A DNA stretch of 64,000 nucleotides. It comes from Favolaschia claudopus (taxonomy: Eukaryota; Basidiomycota; Agaricomycetes; Agaricales; Mycenaceae). This document shows positions 21,727 to 33,089 of the stretch, piece after piece. Where the stretch lies: NCBI GenBank assembly GCA_037176885.1, contig JAWWNJ010000210.1, forward strand, positions 186,001 to 250,000. Direction: 5' to 3'. The number at the start of each line of letters is the position of its first letter. Positions within the stretch are counted from its first letter, which is position 1. The notes below the pieces were generated by a model. It saw nothing but the letters and a program-made list of their open reading frames with translations. It was not told the DNA's origin and did not search any database. The translations under genes and the position numbers were made by a program.

Positions 21727-24700
21727 TAGTGTTGCCGCGGCTCGGCTATGGCTGGCTTAGCTCGGCTTTTCACGGCTCTGAAGCCGTTGCCCAAAAATAG
21801 CAAAGCCGAGCCACATCAAAGCCGCTGGCTTTCCGCGGCTTTGGCCCGGCTCGGCTCAGGCCACGGCTTGTGTCCAAATTGGGAAGTACTTAACGTATTC
21901 ATTCATTTGAGAGTAACGACGCAATAAAGGAAGTGAGGTCCTCTGGTACAGCGCATGCATCTTCCATCTCGGCCTCCAGTACCTTCAGTTCATCCTCCTT
22001 GGCCATTCCACGCGTGAAATCTAGCCCCCGACCTTGTTTGACCACATATTTCAGCATTTGAAGCGCTTCCATCAGTTCAGGCGCCGTGCGGTTCCGCCGT
22101 AGCTGGTCTGTCTCTGCGCTGGATGAGAAAGCCCGTTCACATGACACAGAGGAGCCTTGTATTGGTAAGATGTCAAGAGCCATCGCAAAGACCGTTGGAT
22201 AGCGTTGCTGAGATTCCTGACACGGTTCATTAGATAAAAAATACGCTGTCGACGACAATCAATACTCACTTGCCAGTAGTTTACACACCCTGTTCCAACC
22301 TGCGAGTCAGCGAGATATACATCTGCTTCCTCATCAACGCTGTCAGCAGCACGGGAAAACGGAGCATGTAGGTCAAAGCCGAGCACCTCGTCCACCCAGT
22401 TGGTCGGTTCTCGTCGAACGGGTGAAGTGTTGCCTTCTGCCTTGTATTTGTGAAGCTAAAAAGAACGAAATTGAGCTTGAGCAGCATGATATACATAGCT
22501 CCGTACTTCGCGTTTGAATAAATCCTTGGCCCAATCAATCTTTTCGGGCCGGAATTTAGCGAACCATCGCAACTTGATTTGCGGGTCGACAGCTTGGAAC
22601 GAGATGAGAAATGATTGACTGGTGTTCAAAGAGTAGTACAACTCACTCATGGCCAGAGTACAGGCCGGCACTCTTTCGAGACGATCTTGATACGAGCCCA
22701 ATTTGTCGAGCCCTTGCTGAATGATGTTTGATACCTCCGGCCGGTCTTCCTGCATCCGTTCCCAACGGCTAGCCATCGCCTCAAATGCGGGGAGCGCATA
22801 GCTGAGAGTCGGGGTCTTCTCTGCCGACAGCCGTTGTTGAAACGCATGTGGAACCTGATGAAAGGATAATGAGCTCAGTAAATGGTGTCTCGAGCAGGCA
22901 TTACCTCCAATATTTTCTTGAAGACATCGAGCGCGTCCCATTCAGAGTCCGACAACCGATACTTATGAAGCTCTTCAAACTCGTTTCTTGAGAGAAACTG
23001 GTCGATAGCCTGGTCGCATGAAATTTGCATTTTAACATATACAATAATGGTGTATGCGTGGTTCATACCTGACGGAGAAGGATCGCCCGTTCGACCATCA
23101 GCAATGTGGATGACCACCGTGTGACAACATCTCGAAGGAGTTGGAGATCCTTCTTCTCGAGAGCGCGCAGAACCGCCGAGAAGAAATGTCGCCTCACCGA
23201 CGAGGCTCGGATCCATTATGAGGTCATTCAAGTGTATCAACAAGAATGGAAAAACAAACCTGACGAACAACAGTTCGAATCGTTGCAATAGGATCCCGAT
23301 CAAGTGCGTCCAAGAATGTTACCGGCTCATTTCCAAGCGGCTGGACCGGAGTGGGTCGTCGAGTCCTGCTCGTGGAGTTCCGCCTCCGCGTCGCGTAGAT
23401 GGTGTTGGAGTCTGTGGAGGAGCAGGGCGACGTATAGGTGTCCGCGTCGTGGGGTTCCGAGGTGGTGAGTGTGCGTTATCCTCATCGTCAACGAATCGGA
23501 CGCCACGCCGAGAACGGGATGGACGCGGCGCCTCGTCTTCTTCACCTGAATCGGGATCAAATAAGTCGCGTACACGTTGAGGTGCTTGCACTTCTATAAA
23601 TTACAGCCAGCGTTAGTCAGTTGATAGCTTGAGTCGATGGAACTCACCTGGCTCCGCCCTCGTACCTGAACCTGATGCTATAGGCTGGTCGTTGGCGGTG
23701 TTCTCTTCCGGTGGGGGACGTTCTGCAGGAGCTGTATCATCGCACTAATCAGAATATGTCGCACATGAGTACTCTACAGTCAGAACAACGTTCATCTTCG
23801 CCGGGGGATGACGGTCGTGGGGTGGCCGTCCGTGTCGCAGTTGGGGTAGGTGGCTCCTGATGGTGCCGTCAACGCGTGCGCAGAGGGCTAGGTTGATCCC
23901 CTCCGACATTGTCACTGCCGACAGGTTGTCTTTTTCGGGTGCGGCGGCGAGGCGCAACAGGACTTCGAGTAGTGACGTTTGGATCTGGAATTGTGTTGAG
24001 AGACGACAGGCAACAGAAAGGTCGAGATTACTTTCGAGCTGAAATACTGTTTGAAGAGCACCGCCCGGTAACTGCTGAGAACGTTGACGGGGAGGCATCG
24101 CTGAATGACTTGTAAAGACAGTCGGAGAAAGAGAGAAAGATAGAGCGAGCCGTCGAGAAGGAGAAACGAAAGCGAGAGAGAAGGGGGCAGACAAGAGGGG
24201 AAAGGGCGAAGGATGAGATGGCAGAGCACCCTTCGCACATATACTTCAGGCGTCTCCCACGACATCAACAACCCTGCATAGTTTAAAAAAGATTGAATTG
24301 AAAGAGACGTCGTTTTGAGTGTGCCTCATGTTCTTAAGCTGTCGTGGAGAGGGTTGTATCGCAAGTTAAAGCCTTGTCCTTGAATTTGCCGTGGGGAATG
24401 CTTCAAGTTGATATGCGCCGGAAAATTGCAAGAAAGTTGCCAGAACTTGAAAGTGAAAGATTGATCATTGACAGGGCAGACGCCGGAGAGTATTAGATTC
24501 ATTGAGGTTTTCATTGTCATACGGTGGTGTAAGTGAGTTTGTAGCAACTGGATACGATGTTTTCGATGCGCCTGGATGAGCTGCGTGAGTGGCGGTCGGC
24601 GGAAAAGCTTGTTGCCCAAATTGGGAACGAAGCTGTGGCTGAGCCGCTTTGGAGCCGGCGCAAGCCGAAGCCAAGCCAAATTTAGCCAGTTGACTTGCGG

Positions 24701-24772
24701 CTGGCTCGGCTCGGCTCTCGAATGTCTTTGAGCCGATGGCTAGCGGCTTGAAGCCAAGCCGCGGAAACACTA
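21727..24772 (-). mobile_element. hAT transposon, near complete, with 8-base target duplication
   Basis: Ends TAGTGTTGCCGCGGCT (21727) and AGCCGCGGAAACACTA (24772) are inverted repeats with one mismatch. They are flanked by ATGTCAGC at 21719-21726 and 24773-24780. Both subterminal regions (21735-21880 and 24640-24760) are dense with GGCTCGGCT / AAGCCGAGCC words in both orientations, which resemble transposase-binding repeats of hAT elements. The element carries the transposase gene at 21899-24098 on the minus strand. Confidence 0.93.
21899..24098 (-). CDS. hAT family transposase
   Basis: Multi-exon minus-strand gene starting MPPRQRSQQLPGGALQ at 24098. A Pro/Arg-rich N-terminal linker is encoded at 23370-23590. 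The catalytic region has DALDRDPIATIRTVVRQ, then DVVTRWSSTLLMVERAILLR (the conserved hAT TRW block), FLSRNEFEELHKYRLSDSEW, and ends in YPTVFAMALDILPIQGSSVS with CERAFSSSAETDQLRRNR, the hAT C-terminal dimerisation domain. It would cut and rejoin the ends at 21727 and 24772. One apparent single-base frame change near 23365 (the linker only reads on into NEPVTFLDALDR in another frame) is either a missed intron or an inactivating indel. No other break is obvious. Confidence 0.85.
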
Positions 24773-24780
24773 ATGTCAGC

Positions 24781-25117
24781 GAATACTGACTAGAACAATC
24801 TGCAAACCCTACAAGTAACTCAAAGCCTAAAGGAGCGCGATAACTACAAAGGTAATTTACCAAGTCTAAGTTCATTGAAATCAAGGCAGACGGAGACACT
24901 TTGAAGCAAAACATCATATGAAACTGCACTCACCAAATGCTGCTTGGTTCGATCTCGGCTCACGAATGGAACCCGACAAGTCCTAGAGTTGTTTCATCAG
25001 TTTTGGGGGGATCCGGACTCAAAGTACAGACTGACTAATATTTATTTGAGTGTATTAAAGACGAATTCTGCATCAAAGACGAATTCCCTGGGATAATGTG
25101 GCTATATTAACAGAATC
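24781..25117. other. Short intergenic stretch
   Basis: No gene seen between the hAT target duplication and the LTR-like remnant. GACGAATTC occurs twice (about 25060 and 25078), a small local duplication. Confidence 0.4.
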
Positions 25118-25361
25118 TGAAAATGCGCGGAAGGCGCAATAACCTCAGTCTCCCGCAATGTGGGATGAAAGACTGTATATTAAATACCTGAAAATGCGCG
25201 GAAGGCGCAATAACTACACAATGAGTAAGTAAATACAAGTAGGTAGATAGATAGAGAACTCACCCTCAGTCTCCCGCAATGTGGGATGAAAGACTGAGGG
25301 TGGTGGACAGACGAGCGCGGTTTATATGTAAGAACAAGGCTGTATGATAAGTATCAGATAT
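25118..25361 (-). repeat. LTR-like remnant with duplicated internal modules
   Basis: Module X (TGAAAATGCGCGGAAGGCGC) occurs at about 25118 and 25187. Module Y (CCTCAGTC...GACTG, able to form a hairpin) occurs at about 25144 and 25264. The order X-Y-X-Y and the joining word ATTAAATACC are the same as in the Copia LTR at 46145-46424, though the module sequences differ. I infer part of an LTR of a related Copia element, read on the minus strand. Its other half appears to be cut by the CACTA insertion. Confidence 0.5.
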
Positions 25362-25635
25362 CTCACTGCGTTTTGAGCAGATCTGGTCAGAGTCAGTAGA
25401 GGTCTCGCAGGTTATCTAGCCAGACCTAGAGTTAGAATATAGCTGTACCACTTCGCAAGCGTTGAGCCAGATCTTGCTAACCACCTTTGCTGAAGTTGGA
25501 AAGACGTGAATTAGGTGGGATCGGCAGAGCCTCTGCCGAGCTGTGTGTAGCTATTATCGACTAAGCTCGATAGACGTCATCAAGGTACAGGAACAAACAA
25601 CCGTGACGCGCCGTCGCGTCCTCTTGCTTCCCGCC

Positions 25636-27124
25636 ATGGCACATCTATTCCCAACGACTGGTGGACCCAACGACCCTCAACCTCTGATACTCTCTACTGA
25701 ACAATGGAACCACGCCTTCAGACAGTTTCAGTTCCTCTATCCTAGTAATCCTACCCCAGGCTCAATCCCACCCACACCCGCTATGACACCCATTCCGCCT
25801 CCTGATATTTCTAACTCTGTTCTGGATCCCGCTCTTCAACCCCCGCAAACCGAGTCTACAGACAGCCGTCTCCTTGCATTAGAACACGAAATGGAAATTC
25901 TCAAAGCGCAAAAACGCACGAACCAAAGAGAAGACAATGCACCTTCGAAAAAACGACGCAAGAAAAAATCGACGGCCTCCGTGTTCATCCTCAAGTCGGC
26001 GACGGGATTGAGTGAAGATCAGATTTCTGTTAGAAAACAGCTGATGGTGCGTGTTTCTTCTTTTTCTCTCGGTTCCGTCGCTAATTCAGGATATTCAGAG
26101 AATGGTTAAGACGGAAGGCCGACGTCTCACCGGAAAGCTCTCTGATCCTGATTCTGAAGGAGACGACGACACTGACGACGAATCTGAACTCCCTGCTTCC
26201 TCCACTTCGCTATCATACAACTTCTCTGCTACTGTTATTCATCCCGACAATGTCAAGATCTTTGAACGCATTGCAGACCTTGTGTGGTCTGAACAACATG
26301 CGAGTTCCCCACCGGTTTCGTCGGGTATGTGCTGACTTCCCCCAGGATTCCAAGAGCACTACCTATTCCCTTGATCACCCCAACGTCGCTTTCACTCGTG
26401 ATGACCTACTTGCATTTGCTAAAACTAACTTTCGGACCTGGAAGGAAAAATGGAGGGGTAAAAACGATGAGGAGGTAGGGAAAAAGCAGGCTAAAGCAGC
26501 GCAACGAGATCGACAGCAACTGCGTCGGAAAGAGGTGAGTTTTGTATTCTCTATTAAATGTGCCGTCAACAGCAACTCTGCAGCTCAAAGCTAATCGCAT
26601 CAAAGCCGTTCCGGAGTACAAACGAAGATTCAAGCGCGACCCAATGTATATCTTGGAAACTGACTGGATGTCGGACGAAATTTCGGAACCCGATACTGAC
26701 GACGAGAACGCCAAGGCCGAACATCGGCGCCGTCTCTTGAAAGCCGCTCATTTAGGAACTTCGCAGCAGGAGAGCGACGTCTGGGAACGAGTCAGACCTG
26801 GTTTTCAATCACTGGAGGTGTGTGCCAGGGCTCCCAGCATTTCATTTGCCTCATACTCGATCCCAGATGAGCGAAATCAAAGACGAACTCGATCAAATTC
26901 TCAAACAGCAACGCGAAGCAAAAACCAAGTCCAGAAAACGTGTTCGCGCTCGCATTCCTCGTGTCACCGTCGGTAATACTCATGATCGCATCCCTTATGG
27001 CGGCACACTCTATCCCTTCATGATGTCGGAAGAATGGTACGATGAGCACATTGCTGGTGACGAGGAGAAGGAGAAGGAGATCAAAGTCTACACAGAGAAC
27101 CCCACAGGCTTTGGCGACACTTAG
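25636..27124 (+). CDS. Accessory protein of the CACTA-like element
   Basis: Starts MAHLFPTTGGPNDPQPLI at 25636. At least five exons separated by short GT-AG introns (near 26045-26095, 26320-26345, 26530-26585 and 26818-26868). Features: Pro-rich start, a coiled segment with a KKRRKKKST nuclear-type basic cluster, an acidic block (DPDSEGDDDTDDE), FTRDDLLAFAKTNFRTWKEK, KAVPEYKRRFKRDPMYILET, WMSDEISEPDTDDE, and a C-terminal RVRARIPRVTVGNTHDRIPY with FMMSEEWYDEHI. The family recurs with fungal CACTA-like elements as far as I recall; its role is unknown and may be DNA binding by analogy with TNPA-like proteins. No break seen. Confidence 0.6.
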
Positions 27125-27302
27125 TGGTTTGAAATTTGTTATCAGTGCTGTTGTGGAAGTATTCATTGCTATCATTCGCTACCCGCATCCCATTGTACTA
27201 CCTCGCAATTATTATAACTGTTGTACAGCTGAAACGAGCTACACATTTCAAGTACGCAAAATCAAATCAAACGACGGCAACATCCTATGAACCAATGTCA
27301 GA

Positions 27303-30300
27303 TTAAGCTGTGATCAAAATATGGGGACATACGCGCGTCAGGCCGGCTGTAAACCAGATCTTGCGAGTCGGTCCTTCGTGAGACTCTGCACCCTCGCCGT
27401 CGTCGCCTTCCTCGGGCTCTGAATCTAAAATTTGTTTCTTGTGGTTTATCGTGAGACGGCAAGCTTGTGAAAGAATTTCGGACACAGGGACAAGTCTTGA
27501 CGGGCCAGATTCGCTTCGCCGAAGAAAATGGCCGTGTTCCCAAGCGAATATTTCCAATTCCGGGCTGTCAAGTCGCTCGAAAGTTAAGAGCAATGGCAAG
27601 AGTTGAGTTCGTGAGCACGTACTATTTCTCCCAAGGAGACATATCAAAATCAGTCAACCGACGCATCCATCGCATGTTGAAGAGATGATGAGGCTTCTCC
27701 AAACCAGGCTGTCGATGGGTAATGATATCGTAAACCTGGCCAACATATCGGGTTCCCCCTGCGTCGAGTTGAAGAATTGAATTTGATGCTTCCGTGAGCG
27801 ATGTCGAGCTTGCAATTCGACGCCCGTCAAGGATGATATAAGGATGAACAAGAACTGAGCTGTGGAGAAAATGATGAGTTTCGTCGAGAGCGATGTCCGC
27901 ATCACGGGAAACAATAGGGATTGTGGGATAGGTTGTGTTGTAGTAGTCGAGAAGGGCGTTCTGGAATGGTACAGGAAGCTCTTTGGAAACAGCTGAACCG
28001 AGGGAGAAACGGATTCCGACTACAGAATAGTTGGTAAGTCCCCAGAAAAGCGAAGGATTTCGGGGAGCACTCACGGTCAGCAGATTGCTCCTCAATTTCC
28101 CGCGCCATAGACGCCACGGTGCCTCGTACATCTCCGTCAGTGGCAAGAATTATTCTTGCACTGTCAGCGGTGCACTGTTCTGCCGGAGTCAAACCCTCGA
28201 CAGCTTCTTTCTTGCCCAGTCGTTCAAGCTTTGCAAATAGATTAATATAATGAAGTCTGCAGTTCAAGCACTCACAAGTTCGCGCAAGTTCGCGTCGCGG
28301 TAAAACTCCCGGAAGAATGTGACCTCCAGCTCGCCGTCACCATGGTTGTTAGTATCATAACTCTTAAGAAGCTTGTTGAGTCTCTCGAACAAGAAAGTCC
28401 AAAAGCCGTAGACAGGTCCGAAGTCGCGGATGATTTGGAAGATGTGAGTCACGTAGTGAAAATTAGGCTTCACGAGGGTCGGGTGATTATGGTAGTACAT
28501 CAAGTACGAAGAGTCGAGCAATGTATAGAGGACATACCTTTAAAAATCCGGCAAGATAGTCTTCCAGCAGCTGCTGTGCACGCGGTAAGGAATTGATGTC
28601 AACTGTACCGGCCAGTATAATCTTGCAGCACGCTGCAAATTTCAAGAAAAAATCAGGATCGTCCTCGAACATCCGGATAGGTTTGGGCAAAGGTGTCTCC
28701 TTCTTGTCAGCCTTGGTCGCTGTCTTGTTTGTAATGCGATTCTTTCGTGCCTTCTCTTTCTTGTTCCATAATTTCACTGACCGTTCGTAATCTGCAAGGG
28801 CAAGAGGGTACCATTCGGCCCATATATGCGGTAGCTGGTGGACACCGTTAGTTAAAGTAACGGAACACAGAAAGACTCACAAGGAGGGGGCAAATTACGA
28901 GGAGCATACCCTTCCATTCGTCGGATGTCAAATTGCCGCCGGATGCATAGCCAACCTGGTTTGGGAGCCTCGCTACCCATGAAGGCATCTCCATCTAAGA
29001 GTTGTTAGCCATTAATATAACACTATGGGAAGGACACATGCTGCTTTTAAATAATCATGAATTTGATCTATCTCGCGAGTTGTTTTTTCGGTACGTTTGC
29101 GCAAAGCGGCAGGATCTCGGATCCAGCCATCAAGCCATTGTGTTTTAGTGATACCTAGTATACATGTTTAGTGGGCCCTATCGCAGTACGAACACGTACC
29201 AAGAAAAATACAGTGCATTGGGTCGATGATGATCTGCCGAATGGGATCAAAGTATGGCAAACGAGAGAGTTCAAAATATCGTGTGCCATGCGCGCTCGCG
29301 AAGGCGTCCCGCGCCTTCTTATTGTCCTCGTTGATTGCTGAATATTCTTCGGAATGTTTTCGATGCTCTTGGTTCTCCCGCTTTGGAAATGCTACACGTA
29401 ATCAATGTTTAGTGGAATGAAACACATATTTAGAAACAATACCGTCTACTTTGACACCTGCCGGCGTCTGAATATCCTTGTGCGTGATCTTGAAGCGGGT
29501 GCAAGGGAATTTGTTAGACTTGTGGTCGGAAAATCCCCCGACTTTGCACATTGCCGGGTGATCACAACAGACGCAGACAAGAATAACTCGTATGCGACGT
29601 CCTCGAGATGTTTCAAGTCAGTCAAAATGAGACTTACCGTTGGGAAACTTTGGGGTCTCGGCCACTATCCCCTTGTCATATAACATTAGTAGTTCAGTTA
29701 CGGTTGATGCCATGGTTCTCTGAAACTGGTCGCATGTCTCTTCATGAGGGCCGGGACCTAAGTGAGTCAATAGCAAATTTCTGGGACGATATCTAGATAT
29801 GGCGTAGTAAAGTCATACAATCTCGCCCAACAATGCAACATAACTCACCTTTTGTGCGCTGGAAGGCCCGTGACGCAGAAAGAGGCTGCACCGGTTGAAT
29901 GAGTTCCGGCATCGTTGGTTCGGGTAAATGAAAATCTAAGATGCGCATTAGCTACCGATATCTTCCTTGAACTTGCACTTGCCCATCTTCTCCGAAACAC
30001 AAGCCAATTCGAAGCTCGTCGGGGTTGGGGCCATCAGCGGCCGTATCAAAGAATTTGCGGCCATCTGGACCTTTCAAAGTTTGACATATTTCGCCGTCTT
30101 GAATGTCCGACATCTTCCCAGGTACTCGTTTGCGCGTCAAGTACGATTCGCAAGCAGCCTCGTTCCCTTCTCGATCTAAAAATTCAACAAGCTGAGTCGA
30201 CAGCGGCAGGTAGGGGCCTTGCAGAACAGGCCGAGGTTTGGAATCGGGTTTTGGTCGAGTTGAATCCAACAACGAAGGGGCAGTAGTTCGGGCGGGCGGA

Positions 30301-31088
30301 TCTTTAAAAAGTGGGATGTCGCAATGGGAGCACTGAAGATTCGGAGAGGAATTTTCCGGGTATGCGCGACGACAGCTGGGGCATATGGCACGAATTTCAA
30401 ACTCTTCGTTGAGACCTAATTTTTTGAATGCTGTAGCGAGTGTGATGGGAACATTATTGTCGGAAGGAATGTGTCGGAGGGTGATGAAGATATTTCGGAG
30501 AATTTTCAAGAGGAGAGCACAAGCGCGATGAGGGAGGTGATAGTGCAGATGTAGCCACGCAGTCAAGAAGAGTATTATCTGTCAGAACCAGAAGGGTGAC
30601 TCCTCAGCTTCTGATTCCCGTGGACGTGCGATAGCTTCAGATTCAGCGGTAGTAGAAATGCTGGGATCGACAATGGAGGTATTTGTTGGAATGTCTGGAC
30701 TCGATGCCGCTCCTCCTCCACTTTGAGGCGGAGAAGTCTCAGCAGACGCCGAAGAAGAAGGGAACGGAGGCTGATTTAGCTGAGCATCAGGCATGTGAAC
30801 GTCGACATCCATCTCCACATCTTCTTGCACTGGAAAGGAGCCCGGCATATTGGGGAGAGTATTGGATGTCGAGGCTTCAGCCTTCCGTTTTTTGGCCATG
30901 AATTTTCCAATTGAGACAGTCTGCCCGGATGGAGCTTGGCGCTCCCGCAACTTGCGCTCACGCTCGCGTTTTGTATTTCGGCGATCGGTGGTGCGAGGAT
31001 TCTGCGTAGAACAGTTTAATAATTTGTGCTCATTCAAGTAACATGGGTTTGCACGAACTCCATCGTGAGAGGTAGAGCCTAAATCCAT
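27303..31088 (-). CDS. CACTA-like (Tnp2-type) transposase
   Basis: Multi-exon gene from about 31088 to 27303. An N-terminal basic and acidic low-complexity part is followed by TAWLHLHYHLPHRACALLL, a zinc-binding-like pair C-x2-C...C-x2-C (AICPSCRRAYPENS, QCSHCDIPLF), RIRVILVCVCCDHPAMCKVG, CTRFKITHKDIQTPAG, RLPYFDPIRQIIIDPMHCIF (with D and H of the catalytic region), WIRDPAALRKRTEKTTREID, GNLTSDEWKGMLLVICPLLL, KPNFHYVTHIFQIIRDFGPV then FERLNKLLKSYDTNNHGDGE, and a C-terminal exon ending at 27303. The order is that of agaricomycete Tnp2-type transposases. It would act on the 92-base ends around it. Introns read through in phase where checked. The join into the last exon near 27625 is uncertain. 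Confidence 0.75.
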
Positions 31089-31350
31089 CGCCAGAATCTG
31101 GGGAAGTTGGTGCGAGGGCGGAGAAGTAGAATGACGTCGGCCAAGGCCTCGGAAACTAACCTGGACAAACCTAGCCAGACGTAATCAAGCTGACTTCGGC
31201 AGACGCCAAAGCTAGGTCTTCCAATTTCACTTGGACACAGCTCGCAAAGCGTCTAGCTAAGTGGTACAGCTATATTCTAACTCTAGGTCTGGCTAGATAA
31301 CCTGCGAGACCTCTACTGACTCTGACCAGATCTGCTCAAAACGCAGTGAG

Positions 31351-32224
31351 ATCTATCAAGGGCCGGAGTGGCGGGGCGGCTACCCGGAATAATTCATATT
31401 CTGACATATATAACCAGTGTTCTTGCCGTGTTCATCCGGGTCTTCCGTCTCTACCAATCTGTGCGGCTCTTGTTGGGTTCTTGGTTCAGACTTAGGTTGC
31501 TCAACTCGGCGAATCAGACAGAATCACAGAAATAGAACAGAAACTTGTCCAGCAACAATATACTGGCAACTGGACTGGGTTACATAGAGTATACTTAGGG
31601 TAACCAGCCCGCTCTGGTTACCTTGCTGGTGACCCCCGCTTAGCTTAGCCGAGGTAACCACCGGAATACACGATTGTACTCTCTGGTGATCGGAGAACCG
31701 AGTCCGAGGACTCCGAGTATCCGCCAGCACGAAGGCGGCAATTGCCGATGTGTGGGAAATTCTTGCTCTGTGCAAGCACTGTCAAATAAAGCCATGTTCT
31801 GTCTCTTGAATTCCAAATAACCATCGAGAGATGATAGACAGGAAATTGTTTTGTGTATAAAAAATTAGAATAACTACCCGTTTGTCAAACTAATTAAATA
31901 GTTTTACAATTAAAGCCAAACAAAATCAGATTGTACAGTAACTACCAAATCTTTCAATCCTTCCGATCGTGAGCACAATCCATTCAATCGTTCGATTACT
32001 TCATCAGATTGAGGATATATTTTGCCAAAGTCACCATGATTAGTACATCTGGTAGAATTGGCGGGCAAAGAGGCACGTGACAGGTCACCATCAGTAACCT
32101 GCGGTGACCCCCACGCCGTTAGTACAGATGAACAGGTAAAATATTGTTCTCATCATCAACGGTGTCCAATCGCGAGCTCATTTCTAAATAGAAGGTTGAT
32201 GATGAGCTCTGTCTCTTAGATCTC
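31351..32224. other. Non-coding, with hairpins; possible LTR debris
   Basis: No gene recognised. A perfect hairpin GGTAACCAG-CCCGCT-CTGGTTACC lies near 31600-31625. GGTGACCCCC words recur at 31630 and 32104. A TATA-like CATATATAACC near 31405 could belong to the rest of the LTR cut by the CACTA insertion. Confidence 0.35.
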
Positions 32225-32670
32225 GAAGATGCCGACTCGCTGCTATTACACGTTCAAGATCTTGTCACACAGCATCTGGATGAGTTCCCGGAAGATCAGC
32301 TTGATGATGAGGCTGCTCGGTATGCAGCTAAAATGACTAAGGCAAGTATTACCCGAGATGGTCATCTACGGTAAAATTTGTTTAACTGCTCATCTGTTGA
32401 ATCCTTGACAAAATGTTGGTTAGCATCATCAAACACTACATCACTTTCCATTTACGCCGCAATAAAAAATGGGACGCGACGCGCGTTGATGACAAAACAC
32501 CGCATGACATTGCTGCATTTATTACTCAGAAATGTGGCCCGGTGTATGGCACATATACTGTGCAAAAAATCAAAATGCACAACTTCGGTGTTTTTGAGAG
32601 AATTTGGAGGCAACTATCAAATTTCATGACAACTTTCTCTCCTGAGGACCCGAAATTTCGACAACCTTAG
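32225..32670 (+). pseudogene. Gene fragment of unknown family
   Basis: Open frame DADSLLLHVQDLVTQHLDEF at about 32230-32340 and, in another frame after a possible intron, KTPHDIAAFITQKCGPVYG and MHNFGVFERIWRQLSNFM up to 32670. CGPVYG..., FERIWRQL recalls the GPVYGFW...FERLNKLLK block of the CACTA-like transposase at 28.4 kb, so this could be a decayed piece of a related transposase. Weak. Confidence 0.3.
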
Positions 32671-32905
32671 TTGTGAACAACTTTTTAACACAGCAACTTT
32701 CGAAGTGACTACTTTTTCCGGCTGCAACTCGTGATGCTGGCAACTACAACTTCAACTCCGCGCTGAAACAACTACAACTAAGGGAATTGACAAATTTCAT
32801 TGTTGGCAACTTTTCTTCTTGACAAATTTCCTCGTGCACAACTTTCCTTGTTGACAATTCTCATCGCAGGACAACTCTTAGGTTTAGACAACCTTCTGCG
32901 AGGAC
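32670..32905. repeat. Degenerate array of CAACTT/GACAA words
   Basis: Words such as CAACTTT, ACAACTA, GACAAATTTC and GACAACTC recur every 15-30 bases across the stretch, more than expected by chance. No fixed period. It may be a subterminal repeat region of an eroded element. Confidence 0.5.
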
Positions 32906-33089
32906 AATCCGATCAGGAAGGATCAGGACTTGAACCGTTACAGTTTCGAGATAAGATAAGGAAACGTTCGGCCGATCAACCCGATTTGTTGGACAGCGAG
33001 GATCAATATTGATCAATTTCCTTTCCTTCCGGTTCCCACATCTTGCCATTCCCTCGAACGTGTTCAATCTGTGCCCAGTATGCCCGAGT

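Larger units (their letters stand above)
25362..31350. mobile_element. CACTA-like transposon with identical 92-base terminal repeats
   Basis: 25362-25453 and 31259-31350 are perfect inverted copies of each other over all 92 bases, beginning CTCACTGCGTTTTGAGCAG (CACTG core). AT lies next to both ends and could be a short target duplication. The element carries two gene blocks on opposite strands: an accessory gene (25636-27124, +) and a Tnp2-like transposase (27303-31088, -), converging near 27.2 kb. Identical ends and intact-looking exons suggest a recent insertion. Confidence 0.9.

Noticed and set aside
22875..23303. Minus ORF 22875-23303 as a separate membrane protein
   Set aside because: Its hydrophobic start is intron sequence; the same DNA encodes the hAT TRW block in the adjacent frame.
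25118..25300. CRISPR-like array from the repeated CTCAGTC modules
   Set aside because: Only two copies of each module, in an X-Y-X-Y order matching a fungal LTR; no cas genes and a eukaryotic context.
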